DNA of 64,000 nucleotides from Spirodela intermedia. Its lineage: Eukaryota > Streptophyta > Magnoliopsida > Alismatales > Araceae. How positions within the stretch are numbered: the stretch's first letter is position 1; every line of letters begins with the position of its first letter. This document shows positions 1-11,100 of this stretch, one piece after another. Position numbers and translations under genes: made by a program. The notes beneath the pieces are model-generated. The model saw only the letters and a program-made list of their open reading frames with translations. It did not search any database and was not told where the DNA came from. Location of the stretch: positions 8,326,537 through 8,390,536 of the forward strand of contig LR746274.1 in NCBI GenBank assembly GCA_902729315.2, in the 5' to 3' direction.

Positions 1-572
1 AAGCAGCACTTATAGAATGGTTGACTGCTCTTATAGGATTAGAGAATCCGGGGCCTGGTCCATTTTTTTTTTTTTTTTGTTGCGATTTTTTGGATGTATG
101 CATGCGATTAATAGTGCTCAAAGAAGTATTAGTAACACCCAATTTTGCCCGCTTCTCACTGCCATAAATATATCCATCAGAATCTCAGCTTTCTTTTGCC
201 AAATTTACCCATCACCACAACTGGAAATCTAATCCCTTCCCACGCTCTTTGGATTTATTGCACATGCTTATTTAAGTATCCGTACTGTTCATATTCATAG
301 TATTATTATTATTATCTCAATATTATCGAATATATTTTTTGTAAAAGCAGCACCGAAGGTTTGGCGTGGACTACCTTCATAGGATTGAACTGAATGCATG
401 CATATGATTTTATTGAAGACACTGAAGAGATAAATGATCTAATTTATGGTTTGATTGATTGATTCCTGGTGTTGAATCCTATGCGCTTCCTATTGTGCCA
501 AATTTTTACCCATTACCACAGTTGGAAATCTAATCATGGTTTAGACCCTCAAGAGACACAAATGATCCATGG

Positions 573-603
<31 letters not shown>

Positions 604-660
604 CCAGGTGTTGAGCGAGCTCTGCGTGTCGAACAGAGGAGCTGGATGGCTATTAAAGAG
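1..660. repeat. Spacer with degenerate direct duplications and (TTGA)n
   Basis: No gene is seen here. The stretch looks like an old duplication. The block at about 190-237 (gccaaatttacccatcacca...) returns at about 487-535. The block at 433-475 (tggtttgattgattgattcc) returns at 565-612, where the TTGA tetramer has expanded. The first 55 bases resemble about 347-410. The copies have diverged by many substitutions. What was duplicated is unknown. Confidence 0.5.
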
Positions 661-871
661 CGGGGACGACATGCCCAAGTGAGATCCATTAAATTTTTTA
701 AGGTCTTTCTCTGCTAACCATCAGATCCCGGCCGTTGACTCGTTGGATGGGCCCACCGCTCGGACAGTTGACCCGGGGTTTAGTGGATGGAGGACTTGCT
801 CCTCCCCTTCTACTCTTCTAGTTGGTGGGGTTCCTTTTAGGAAACTTTCCATGGATGATAGATATTTGTGT

Positions 872-878
<7 letters not shown>

Positions 879-934
<56 letters not shown>
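879..934. repeat. (GA)n microsatellite
   Basis: Pure GA dinucleotide run in the spacer upstream of the metalloprotease gene. The long RERERE/SLSLSL reading frames across it are artefacts of the repeat. The remaining spacer, 660-1460, shows no gene. Confidence 0.95.
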
Positions 935-936
<2 letters not shown>

Positions 937-1460
937 CCGATTCTTCGCTGTCGGAGTCAGGTAATTTGCAATGTAATTCATTACTAATGTTATTGTCATA
1001 TTCCTGGCAATGGAATTGTTCCGAGTTTTTTTCTTCCAATTCTGGTGGGGTATCTTCCCTCCCTCTGACGTCTGCTTCGATTGATGATGTTTTCATGAGA
1101 TCGAACTCCAGGTTTTGTGAAGAGAAAAAAGAGGGGTCAAGATAAAATCTAGTCCACAAAAAAATGGAAAAGCTTAATTTTTCTTCCTTTTTTTTAATAA
1201 TAAATTGGGCCTATTGGGCCAGTTCTGACTTGATCAAGGGCCCAGGCCAAAATCCTACTTTTTTTGTAGGGCCTCCGTTTGCTCTTAGAGGGAAGGCAAA
1301 GGTTGATCCCGTTGACATTACAAAGTTTTTTACAGTATTTAATTATTTATAGTTATTAAGAAAGAGAATTAAAAGCTGGCTTATACTTTTTTTATTCGCG
1401 GAGGGTTTTATAGAAAATTTCCTTTACTCTGGATACTCGACCCAGCGTCGGAGAGATTAT

Positions 1461-1560
1461 CCTCTCTCTCTCTCTCTCTCTCTATCTTCCGGCTAAACCC
1501 TCTCCACTCCCTCCTGATCCTCGTCGCTCTCTTCCGGTCCTCTCTCTCTTTCTCTCTCAG
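1461..1560. promoter_or_regulatory. CT-rich leader of the metalloprotease gene
   Basis: A (CT)n run at 1461-1482 and further CT-rich sequence up to about 1560 lie 100-200 bases upstream of the ATG at 1664. Such pyrimidine-rich tracts are common in plant core promoters and 5' leaders, and GA/CT runs are known binding sites of BPC/GAGA-binding proteins. A role here is inference from position only. Confidence 0.45.
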
Positions 1561-1663
1561 TCTCCGGCAGCTCCTGTCCCTCGGGTCAGGTCGGCGGCTG
1601 CCGCAATTAGATGGGAGAAATCTAAGAAGCAAGCGGAAGAAGAGGGAGGGAGGGAGGAAGAAG

Positions 1664-3040
1664 ATGATGATGCGTCTGTCGGTCACCGCCTCCGCTCCGC
1701 CGTCCCCGGTGATCCCCGGCGGCGCCGCCAAGAGATCTCCCCCCCTCTCCTTCGGCTCCATTCCAAGGATCCCCCGGAGGCTCCTCCCTCCGCAACATGC
1801 CCTCTCTTCCTCTGCCTGCCTCCGCCATATCCCGCCGCCGCCGCACCACGAACAGCTCCAGAGTAAGGGAGGTGAGAGAAGGGGCAGAGGAGGACGAGGA
1901 CAAAGACTGACCTGTGCGGCCCTCGCGGGGGCGGAGTTCCTGGGCGGGCTCGAGAGCTTCCAATCGGTGGCGGAGGCCGCCGCCGTGCTGGCGGCGATCG
2001 TCGTCGTCCACGAGGCCGGTCACTTCCTCGCCGCCGTCCTACAGGGGATTCACGTCAGCAAGTTTGCCGTCGGCTTCGGCCCCGCCGTCGCTAGCTTCAC
2101 CGCCGGCAACGTCGAGTACTCCCTCCGCGCCTTCCCCCTCGGCGGCTTCGTCGCCTTCCCCGACGACGACCCTGCCAGCGACATCCCCGCCGACGACCCC
2201 GATCTCCTCCGCAATCGCCCCCTCCTCGACCGCCTGCTCGTCATCTCCGCCGGCGTCGTCGCCAACGCCGCCTTCGCCTACCTCATCATCTTCTCCCAGG
2301 TCATCTCCGTCGGGCTCCCTGTCCAGGAGCCGCTCCCAGGGGTGCGCATCCCCGAGGTTCGCCTCCATTCGGCCGCCGAGCGGGGCGGCGTCCTCGCCGG
2401 CGACATCATCCTCTCCGCCAACGGCCTGTCCTCCCCCTCTGTCTCCGATCTGGTGGAGATCATCAAAAGAAGCCCTAACACGAAGGTGACCTTCGAGCTG
2501 GAGAGGGCCGGGAAGCAGGGCCCCCTGGTGGTTGGTGTCGTCCCCGACGAGAGCTCCGACGGATCTGGGAGGATCGGAGTGCAGTTGTCCCCGAATTTCA
2601 GAGTCTTCAAGCTCAGGGCGAGGGATCTGACGGAGGCGATCCGATTCACCGGGAAGGAATACTGGGGGCTCACCTCCACGGTCCTCGAGGGGCTGAAGCA
2701 GACCTTCCTCAATTTCTCCCAGACGGCGGAGAAGGTCTCAGGTCCGGTGGCGATCATCGCGGTGGGGGCGGAGGTGGCGAGATCCAATTCAGATGGACTC
2801 TTCCAGTTTGCCGCCGTCATCAACCTCAACCTCGCCGTCATCAACCTTCTGCCATTGCCAGCCCTCGACGGAGGCTCTCTGGCTTTGCTTCTAGTGGAGG
2901 CGGTCAGAGGGGGGAGGAAGATCCCCAAGGAGGTCGAGCAGCAGATCATGACGTCCGGAATCACAGTCGTCTTCTTCCTCGGCCTGTTCCTGATCGTCCG
3001 GGACACTCTTAACCTCGATTTCGTCAAACAACTCTTGTGA
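1664..3040 (+). CDS. ARASP: Chloroplast M50 site-2-type membrane metalloprotease (ARASP/RseP-like)
   Basis: Intronless 458-residue protein, probably an intramembrane zinc protease of the plastid inner envelope or thylakoid. Residues 1 to about 80 are rich in Ser, Pro and Arg with few acids, as in a transit peptide. A hydrophobic segment then carries the zinc motif HEAGH at residues 116-120. A PDZ-like domain spans about 220-300. The second M50 motif, LPLPALDGG with Asp402, lies in a hydrophobic stretch and is followed by a C-terminal membrane segment. This order (HExxH, PDZ, LDG) is that of bacterial RseP and plant ARASP. The first half is strongly GC-biased, as in many monocot genes. The start could be any of three consecutive Met codons; the first is used. 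The intact motifs indicate an active enzyme. Its substrates cannot be read from the sequence. Confidence 0.88.
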   Translation: MMMRLSVTASAPPSPVIPGGAAKRSPPLSFGSIPRIPRRLLPPQHALSSSACLRHIPPPPHHEQLQSKGGERRGRGGRGQRLTCAALAGAEFLGGLESFQSVAEAAAVLAAIVVVHEAGHFLAAVLQGIHVSKFAVGFGPAVASFTAGNVEYSLRAFPLGGFVAFPDDDPASDIPADDPDLLRNRPLLDRLLVISAGVVANAAFAYLIIFSQVISVGLPVQEPLPGVRIPEVRLHSAAERGGVLAGDIILSANGLSSPSVSDLVEIIKRSPNTKVTFELERAGKQGPLVVGVVPDESSDGSGRIGVQLSPNFRVFKLRARDLTEAIRFTGKEYWGLTSTVLEGLKQTFLNFSQTAEKVSGPVAIIAVGAEVARSNSDGLFQFAAVINLNLAVINLLPLPALDGGSLALLLVEAVRGGRKIPKEVEQQIMTSGITVVFFLGLFLIVRDTLNLDFVKQLL

Positions 3041-3700
3041 CTCAGAGGATTCCTCCCGTAACCGGACTCTGGAACGGAAATCGCAGGCCGGTATGTTGAC
3101 ATAATCTCTCCTCTCCTAGAGAGATCACTTCTTCCTGCATTAATCTCTGTAAAATTCTTTCCGATTCCGAGATCATTAGGCAGCAATCTTGAAACACATC
3201 CGATCTCACTACGTCAAAAATCTCTCAGAGACCGTCGAAATTCCTGTCAGAAACACTCGCCGATGTCGCCTATCAGATTTTCCACCTGCAGAGATGAACT
3301 CTCAAAAAACCACTACGAGACTGACGAAAACTGGAAAATCTGAGAGACAACATCTTGCATAAAAAGCTCCTCCACAAGAACAGCTGCGGAAATTCCCCCG
3401 CTGCAGTACTAGGTGATGAATGAGGTGGATATTTTTCTCTCTTGAGAAAATAATGCATTTTATCTTTTCATCAACAGCCTCAATCAGTATATATATAACC
3501 TCACAAATGTATAATTTGAGATAGGCCCCGATACTTTTATCCCAATTCCTCTTAACCTCAATTAATTACATTTTTGTAGTATAATCCCTGATGTTCCGTC
3601 CGGCCCCCAGTTCCGCGTATCAAATGAAGTATAGCTAATTAAAAAAAAAGAAAATATATTAAAAATGATCTTCAATTTTTATATTTTGTTTATGGACGTG
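3041..3700 (+). other. 3' flank of the metalloprotease gene
   Basis: AT-rich downstream sequence after the stop codon. The first 150-400 bases are presumably 3' UTR; an AATAAT-like signal occurs near 3450. No other gene is seen. Confidence 0.4.
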
Positions 3701-3709
3701 TACGGGGAT

Positions 3710-4275
3710 ATTAGTGGGCCTACTAACTGGCTGTCCAGTTCAAGACCGGCCCGTAATGTCACCGGCTGGGGTTGACCCTGCATGGGCTGGGCCCGGGAAT
3801 AAAAGCCCGAAACTAAGCGAGATATGATATCAGAATTTGGCCTCTAAAAGCCCGGAAATAAGCCCGAAGCTTGGTCTTGCCACGTAGCAGCAGCACTCTG
3901 TCTGTCTGTCTGTCTCTCTCTCTGAGAATTCAGTTTGTCCCGGGCCGAATCTGCCCGTTGAAAAAAAGGCCGGGCCCATTATGGGCTCTTGAATGGCCCA
4001 AACCCTGAGCCATTAATAGCTCTAACTGAATAAAATGTCATTAGAGACGTTGTTCGGGGCTGGGCCTGGTGAAAATCCGGGCCCATTAGTAGGGTCTTTT
4101 GGAAAAAAATCGTAACGGACCACCCCGGTGTAGGCCCGGCCTGGAGAGAACATTTGTGAGTCCTGGGTCTATGGCCCGACAGGCCAGACCCGGGACTGCT
4201 GGTGGCCCGGTAAGTGACGTGGGCCTGATTTAAAGCCCAAACCCATAAAGTCCGGGCCGAGCCCGGAGATACCAT
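3710..4275. promoter_or_regulatory. Cluster of GGCCCA/TGGGCC (site II-like) motifs upstream of the TAF1A-like gene
   Basis: TGGGCC/GGCCCA words occur again and again here (around 3716, 3788, 3993, 4060, 4080, 4133, 4220, 4240), with related GCCCGA and AAGCCC words between them. TGGGCY is the plant site II element bound by TCP factors and is typical of promoters of growth and ribosome-biogenesis genes. That fits an RNA polymerase I factor gene downstream. The motifs are seen; the function is inferred. Confidence 0.5.
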
Positions 4276-4299
4276 AAATTTTCATTTAGTTTAGTAACT

Positions 4300-4690
4300 C
4301 TTCTCTCCATCTCTCCCCGTCTCTCTCTCTCTCTCCCTCTCCCTCTCTCTGTCTCTCTCCTCTCTTTCTCCATCTCTCCCTCTGTCTCTCTCTCTCTCTT
4401 TCTCTCTCCTTCTCCCCAATCTTCATCCTCAGTCCTTTTCCCCTCCTCACTCCGTCCATCTCTCTCTCTCTATCCTTCTGTCTCTCTGTTTCTGTCTCTT
4501 TCTCTCTCCTTCTCCGCCCTCTTCTTTATCCTTAGTCCTCCTTTTCCCCTCGTTCTCATGCCGTCCTGCTCCTCTCATCCTTACATCATTCCCTCTATCG
4601 TCACGTCTGTCCTCCCCCTCATGTGGCCCCTTCCTCACAACCTCTCTCCCTCTCACGACCAAACTCTCTCCATCTGCCTCTTCTCTCTGT
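4300..4690. repeat. 390-bp polypyrimidine tract
   Basis: An almost uninterrupted run of C and T on the + strand, imperfect CTCTCT/TCTGTC/CCTTCTCC repeats, just upstream of the inferred first exon of the TAF1A-like gene. It may be promoter or leader sequence. Reading frames across it are low-complexity artefacts. Confidence 0.8.
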
Positions 4691-5137
4691 AACCTGCGCA
4701 GAAAGTCGGGCGTTCTACCACCGTAAAGGCCGGTTTTCTGGTGTTTCAGAGAGAGGCGGGCCTCTCCGACGTTGTCTCTCTCAGTTCCGCCGTCTTCCTC
4801 TGGTACGTTTATGCAACAACCGATTGGACAGAAGACTGTTCTTATCCAACAGGAAGAAAATGAAAGTCCGCATGTTTTGGCCTACAACAACTTTGTTCAC
4901 ATGAAAATTCACCAGTCGTTCCCATTAGGATCGTTTGGTAACCAGTATGAAGTCTGTTCTCCAGATGAGGATTCTCGCTTATAATTGAGCGCTCAATTGA
5001 TTGTGTCTTCTGTATCTGTCCTGGCCTGGATCTTTAAATGCTTCTTTGCTTTCTTTTGTGAGGAAGGCTCTGAGATTCTCCTATAATGTTATGCTCATAT
5101 TTACTTCAAACTAATGCAGATCGAAGAAGCTTCAAGC

Positions 5138-8100
5138 ATGGTGGTCATCGAAGTTGAAATAGATCGTTGTGACAGTGTTCCAGCGAAGATCAAGAGGATA
5201 AACAAGGATAGCAAGGCCATGGAAGTGAAGTTAGGAGAAGCAGATTGTGAAATCGATGGTGCAGAGAAAACTGTGAAGAAGAGGAGAGTATCCAAGTGTT
5301 CGTATATAAAGCGAATACTGCATGAGCACAGGAGCAGGCTGGTGGTTTTGATAGATAAGTTGGCCAGGAAACATGAATGGAGTGATGCAAGCGGGGCTTT
5401 GAGTGTCCTGCTGAAAGGAACGCCTCGTGGGTGCTCTCTCATGGAGGATCGCAAACATTTTCTGGTATGAATTGAAAGTCCAGGCTGCTGCCTCTTCTTT
5501 TCCAGCGCTGGTATTGTCAATACATATACATTTTCTTATTGGCTGTCTGTTGTCTTTGGATGAGACATTCCTGTCTGTAAATGAGAAAATTTGGTCCGCC
5601 AACTTAAATTAGTAAATTTCTACGAATCACACTAGTCAGGATCACACTAAGAGAGCTAGCAGATGGAGAGTGTGAAGAAGAAGAGTAAAAAAGTTAGTGC
5701 ACTAAATTCAGAACTTGCTTGTCCTGGAAGGTCTTATGGCATAGGGCTTTTCATTAAAAATCGTTACTGTAAATATCGTGGTAGATCCTTGGAAGATAAG
5801 GGCCATTTTGTTTCTTTTTTTATTCATTTTGCAGACTGTTTTGCTTGTCTGCTAGAGACAAAAGATCAGTATAAGTCTTTTGAGTTTTTATTTAGACCAA
5901 CTGTTATCTCTTTGTCAAATGATGAGAATTTGAAAACCATGTAGAACCATGTTCATGCCCAACATAAATCTGTGTTCTCTTTTTAGCTTGGATTTCCGTT
6001 GCCATGCTCCTGCGAGTGACGTTGTACATTTTTTGCTCTTGTAGATCTAAGAGATCATTTGTAAAAGATGAGAAAAATGATGCTTTGATTAACATTTTCC
6101 TATATTCTCTTTGTTTATTACACCTAGCTTGCAATGGAACTAGTACGCCGTTTTCCAAATTCTCAAGACTACACCAGAAGAATTAAGCAAATATTCGAAG
6201 TATGGATGAGCAAGCTTCCATGGGCAAGAAAATGCTGTATGAAGGTAGTTCCTGGCATCCCATGCCATCATACACGTGAAAGTCTTAAGTTAGTCTATTC
6301 TTTTCGCACAGAAGATTGCTTTGAGACCAGCTGCATGGTGTCAGTTTATATCATGTATAAGATATCTTCTTTTGGCACGGAAGATCGTTTTAATATCATT
6401 TATATAAATATGTGCTCTTCAACAAGTATTTACATTTTTTACTGCATAAAATTACTTTAAATATACTTATAAATGGCTTCACCTTGGGATATGCCATTGG
6501 AAGACCACCATGGTTGTCTTAAAAAACATGTTCCTGGAATGAATCATAAATATTCTAAGATCTAGCAGCAGCTTGGTAACCTTTATCAACTCCTGGCGAA
6601 TGTACTGTAGGTTCCTTTTATTCACAGAGTTTATGATTGTTTCGGTCTATAATTGGTATTTGTTCCTATCACCCTTTTTCTTAAGGATTTCAATTTTTTT
6701 GTAGAAACACTTGATCCAGATGGAGTTAGCTCTCTTCTGCCTTATGCAAGGGAATATCAGAGAAGCACATCATACCATGAAGTTGTAAGTTCTTTATGTG
6801 AACTTTAGGCATCTATTCGTTTATTTGTGATGCTGGCATTACCTGCTGATTATCTGGTTTGCTTGCACGGTTGATTATCTGGTTTTTATTCTCCCTCCTA
6901 AGCAAGTTCGATTGTGGAAGCATTTTCATTCTAAAAATTCCTTGAACGTTGGCCTTTCCAAATCGTCTACTTTTTACTGTGATGTATGCCAAGGAAAAAT
7001 TTAATTAAATACTAAAATAATCAGTTGGCATCTGTTTGTTCTCAGTCTTGCACAAGATCGTGAATCTAGGAGTGATCCTCATGTTCACTTAATCCATGGT
7101 TTGACATCGTATCAGCTCTGGTACTCCGAACTTCCCCAGGAGATGCAATTGAAGGATTTCGATGTGTTCACGCAACCTGAGGTCCCTGGCATGGCCTCGT
7201 GTGGTGGTTTCCCGCAACAAATTGGGTTAGTGGGAATGCCAAGTGATCATAACTCAGCTGATATTCAATATGCTGAAATTTTTGCTCAGAGCAATTCAGA
7301 AAGCTCTATTGGCAATGAAAAAATACAAGCAGACTGCGATTTGCAAACACGAAGCAAACGGTCTCATCAGGATGATTCTTCGCATGAATTCTACATGACT
7401 GGATCTGCAATAACAGATGAAACCAGAGTTGTTTTACCAAGCATGGATAGCAACCAAGCGAATGTATCCATTTTTCATGCACAAGGTTGGTTGATCTTGT
7501 TTCTGTATTCTTATCCAGTATTCTTTTCTGTTTATGGCAACATGTGCAATCACATGCAAGGTGCCTGACATTCAAAATGCTACGCCTGTCTTCCCAGTAG
7601 AAGAAGAGCTTTTGATAGTTCTTTAGTTCTTTTTTTCTTAAAGAATATTGTTTTGGATCAGCTCTTTCATGAATATACTGTACCCTTTTTTTGTCAGTGT
7701 AGAATTGTTTTCTTTTCTGGTTAGTTAGTGAGCAGTTACCTCTTATTGTGCAGACACACATCTTTCTGAATGTTCAATATAGCAGATGCAATCGTATTGT
7801 GCTAATAAATGATGTGGTGGTAATAGGATCGTTTGGTACTGAATATTGGTCCCCTGAGAATTTTGAGCGTCTGGAGTGCGTTTTGCCTATTGTTAAGCGG
7901 AAAAAAAGGAAATATAAATGGGGTAGATTTAGAAATTCATGCTCAGCGGTGTACTTGCATTCTCATCCATAGTTTTGAAGCAGTTCCCCCTGCCTCCTTG
8001 GTAACACATGCTTAGACTTATTTCAGTATGCATTATGCCGAGACGTCATTGGTTATGCCCTTTAATATTTTGGAAATATTACTCTATCAGAGCGTGATGT

Positions 8101-11100
8101 AATGTATGCGTTTATGTGGAGCATTTTAGGTCCACTGGTGTTGTCTCTAACTAGGATTTATTAGTGTCCCTTATATTTGCACGTGCATTACTAATACCAT
8201 TTTATTGTTGGCTGAAGCTTCGATTTTCTCATTATCTTCTTTGCTGTACTGTCTATTTTTTTCCATGTTATATGGTTAAGCTCTAAAATCTACTTTGATT
8301 GTACATTGTTTCATTGAGCTTTTTTTTCACATATGGATGTATTCTTATGGTATGTTTTTTTTTCATGTTTGTGCCATTTCTTGAAGTATATTTTTATGTA
8401 TCCAGGGTTGGATGCATGTTTATTACCTATTCGGTTGGAGGAATCAACGGAGGATCTTGAGTTTATGATCCTCTCGCATAAGAAACTGCTGAATGAACAT
8501 TATATAGATGCAGTGAAACACCTGAGAGCGGCTCTTCATTCTAATCCACCGATGTTATCAGCCTTGCATCCTTTGATACAGGTAGTTTGGCTGTATACTA
8601 TCAACAATGGTCTTCTTGTTGAATAATTCTTGGTACATGCGCTCTTTAATTGCCAGAAGTTCATTAAAATGGTTTTTATTGAATATACCTATTTACTGTT
8701 TACTGTACCCTTCTTCATGCAGACAGAATCGTATCAATATGTTACCGTTATACTCTAATATTTTTTTGCATAACCTGCAAGAACTATTTTAAATGACCTT
8801 GCTGAAAATCCATTCGTGTGAATTTGATGCTTTTATTGGTCGTGTGGACAGTTTGTTTTTCCTATTTGTGTGCAAGATCAAAATTCCTTCATTCCACTAT
8901 AGAAGATAATTAGTACACCAGATGCGTGGGGGAAAGGTTGGGAATATGTTACTCGTTTTTTTGAAGTATTGATGCTCATGGTCTCAGATCCTTAGGATGT
9001 AAGATGAGGATTAAATTGCGTAAAATTGATCACTACCTGGCCTCTTTCAGCATGTAAGTTGACACTGAAGTAAGAATTATTCATGAACCCCTACCATTTG
9101 AATAGCAGAAATAAGAGTTTGGCCTTGTACCTCCAGATTGGTTACCATGATAAGGAATAGGATCTTCCATTATTCGAAATTGGGATTGAATTTTCTGGCC
9201 AACTCATTTATATGATTTCGGAATTCCCTTTTTCCTTGGGGCTGCACACAATCTATCTGTGGGACGTTGTCCCTTCTTGGAAGGGCTAATATAGGTAAAA
9301 GTTTAACATTTCTGATGCGCAGGCCTAATGTCTTATGATGTGTCCTATTTTTATAGAAAAATCATGAAATGTTTTTTCATGGTTTGGATTTAATTCTTTT
9401 TATTCACTTTTTTGTTCCGTGTAACAGCTTTTATTGATTGGCGATCAAGTGGAAGAAGCACTTAAGGAGCTTAATGACTTCTTCCATACATCTAAGTCAA
9501 TGTTGCCTTTAAGGTTTTGGAAACCACCTGTTGCCTTTTCTTTTGTTCTTATCGTTTCCCTTGGTGATATATTAAATATCTGAGACCTTGAAGAATTATC
9601 GTAACCGAGCCTGATATTTATGCATAATGTTTTTACCTATCTCGTGAGACACGATCTGATATGCATAATCCGTGAGTCTTGAGGCTGGTGATCTGATTTC
9701 TTGAGTCAAACATGACTTCTAATCACATGATTGTAATATTTTCTGATGCAAATTTCACGACCCACATTACATGTCATCATCTGATACCAGTCTGATGCCT
9801 GAAATGAGACTTGTTGCCAGTCCTGGGAACATCTGTTATTTGTACTTTATGTTCAGCAAGGGATTTGACCTGCTAATAATTGATCATCATAGCATAACTC
9901 TGACGTTCATCTTTTCCAAATAAGCATACCGTGGAAAGCTTGATATCATTTCTGTGACCTTTTTCCTTGCTATGGTCCATAGGTTGACTGTATGCTATGT
10001 ATTCAGTTTGCGTCATCCTAACCTGTATAGAACACAGCTTAAAACTTGATATATCGATTCCCTGTGATAAATTTCCTCTTAATATAAATCCAAAATAATA
10101 CTGACTACGACTTTTAAGTTAAAGTTTCTATTCTACCTCACTCTGAAATCTTAAGAAAGAGGTGAGGAGTTTTAAAGATCAGTGAGTAAGGGCATATGTA
10201 CTTTGTCTTGAGGTCTGACTAGAGTATGCAAATTTCAAACATAGGGCTATATATCATCGTATAAAGTTTTGGTTAATTTTTTTCATTTTTTTTCTGGAAT
10301 ATGATGTAAATGACATTTTTTGCTTTCCGAGTGCAGGATAATTATTAATTGATGTTCTCTTTCCTACAGATACAAAGCTAGGCTTTTGGAGTGCCTAGGT
10401 AATGGTCAATACATGGAATTTGCAAAATGTTATGAACAAATTGTGGAGATTGAACCTAGTCATGTCCCATCACTGCAGAGGCTGATCAGTTTGCATATGA
10501 ATGGTATAATTTACATCTGAAAATCCAGATTTTCATCTTTTAATTCTTCGTTCGGCTGCTACTGTCATCATTAAATTCATGTTCTCCTAGCTCCTGCTTC
10601 TTTTCTCACCTAGGTTTGTTTTTGGTCAAACCTAATCCTGTGGCACGAGCTGAGAATTTTGGCAAGCCAATCTCATCCTAGTCCAATTCTAATGGCCAAA
10701 ATAGGCTCAAATAGGCTGGAAGTGCCCATAAAAGTGGGGCCAGAGTTGCATGATACAAGGTTTATCAGTTTTCATTCTTTCTGATAACCTGTTTAAGTCA
10801 TCTTTTTGGGATTCTGTGTAAAAGTTATGACTGAAATATTAGACTTGGATGAGTATAGCCGAAAACTTCCTCACTGATCAATGTAGATCATCCCCTGTCC
10901 CATCCTCCTGAAAGTTGACAGACTACATTTTTCAAAGTACACTGATAAAGTTGCCATGTCGCACCTATCAGCTATATAGGTTAAAAAAATTCTATTATTC
11001 AAAATGCACTCTGATAAAGCTGAGAAATGTAGAAAACTTCTAATATTGATTTTCAACTATTTTCGCATTGAGGAAATTAAATATAAATTAGAAGGATGAA

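Noticed and set aside
721-1159. Open frames with RERERE or SLSLSL runs over the (GA)n tract
   Set aside because: Repeat artefact; the frames exist only because GA/CT dinucleotide runs have no stops.
1914-2489. Overlapping frames inside the metalloprotease gene on both strands
   Set aside because: Shadow frames in GC-rich coding DNA; only the 1664-3040 frame has M50 motifs.
5663-5944. 93-codon frame between exons 1 and 2 of the TAF1A-like gene
   Set aside because: Joining 5464 to 6128 keeps the frame with good splice sites, and this frame has no family similarity, so it is intron.
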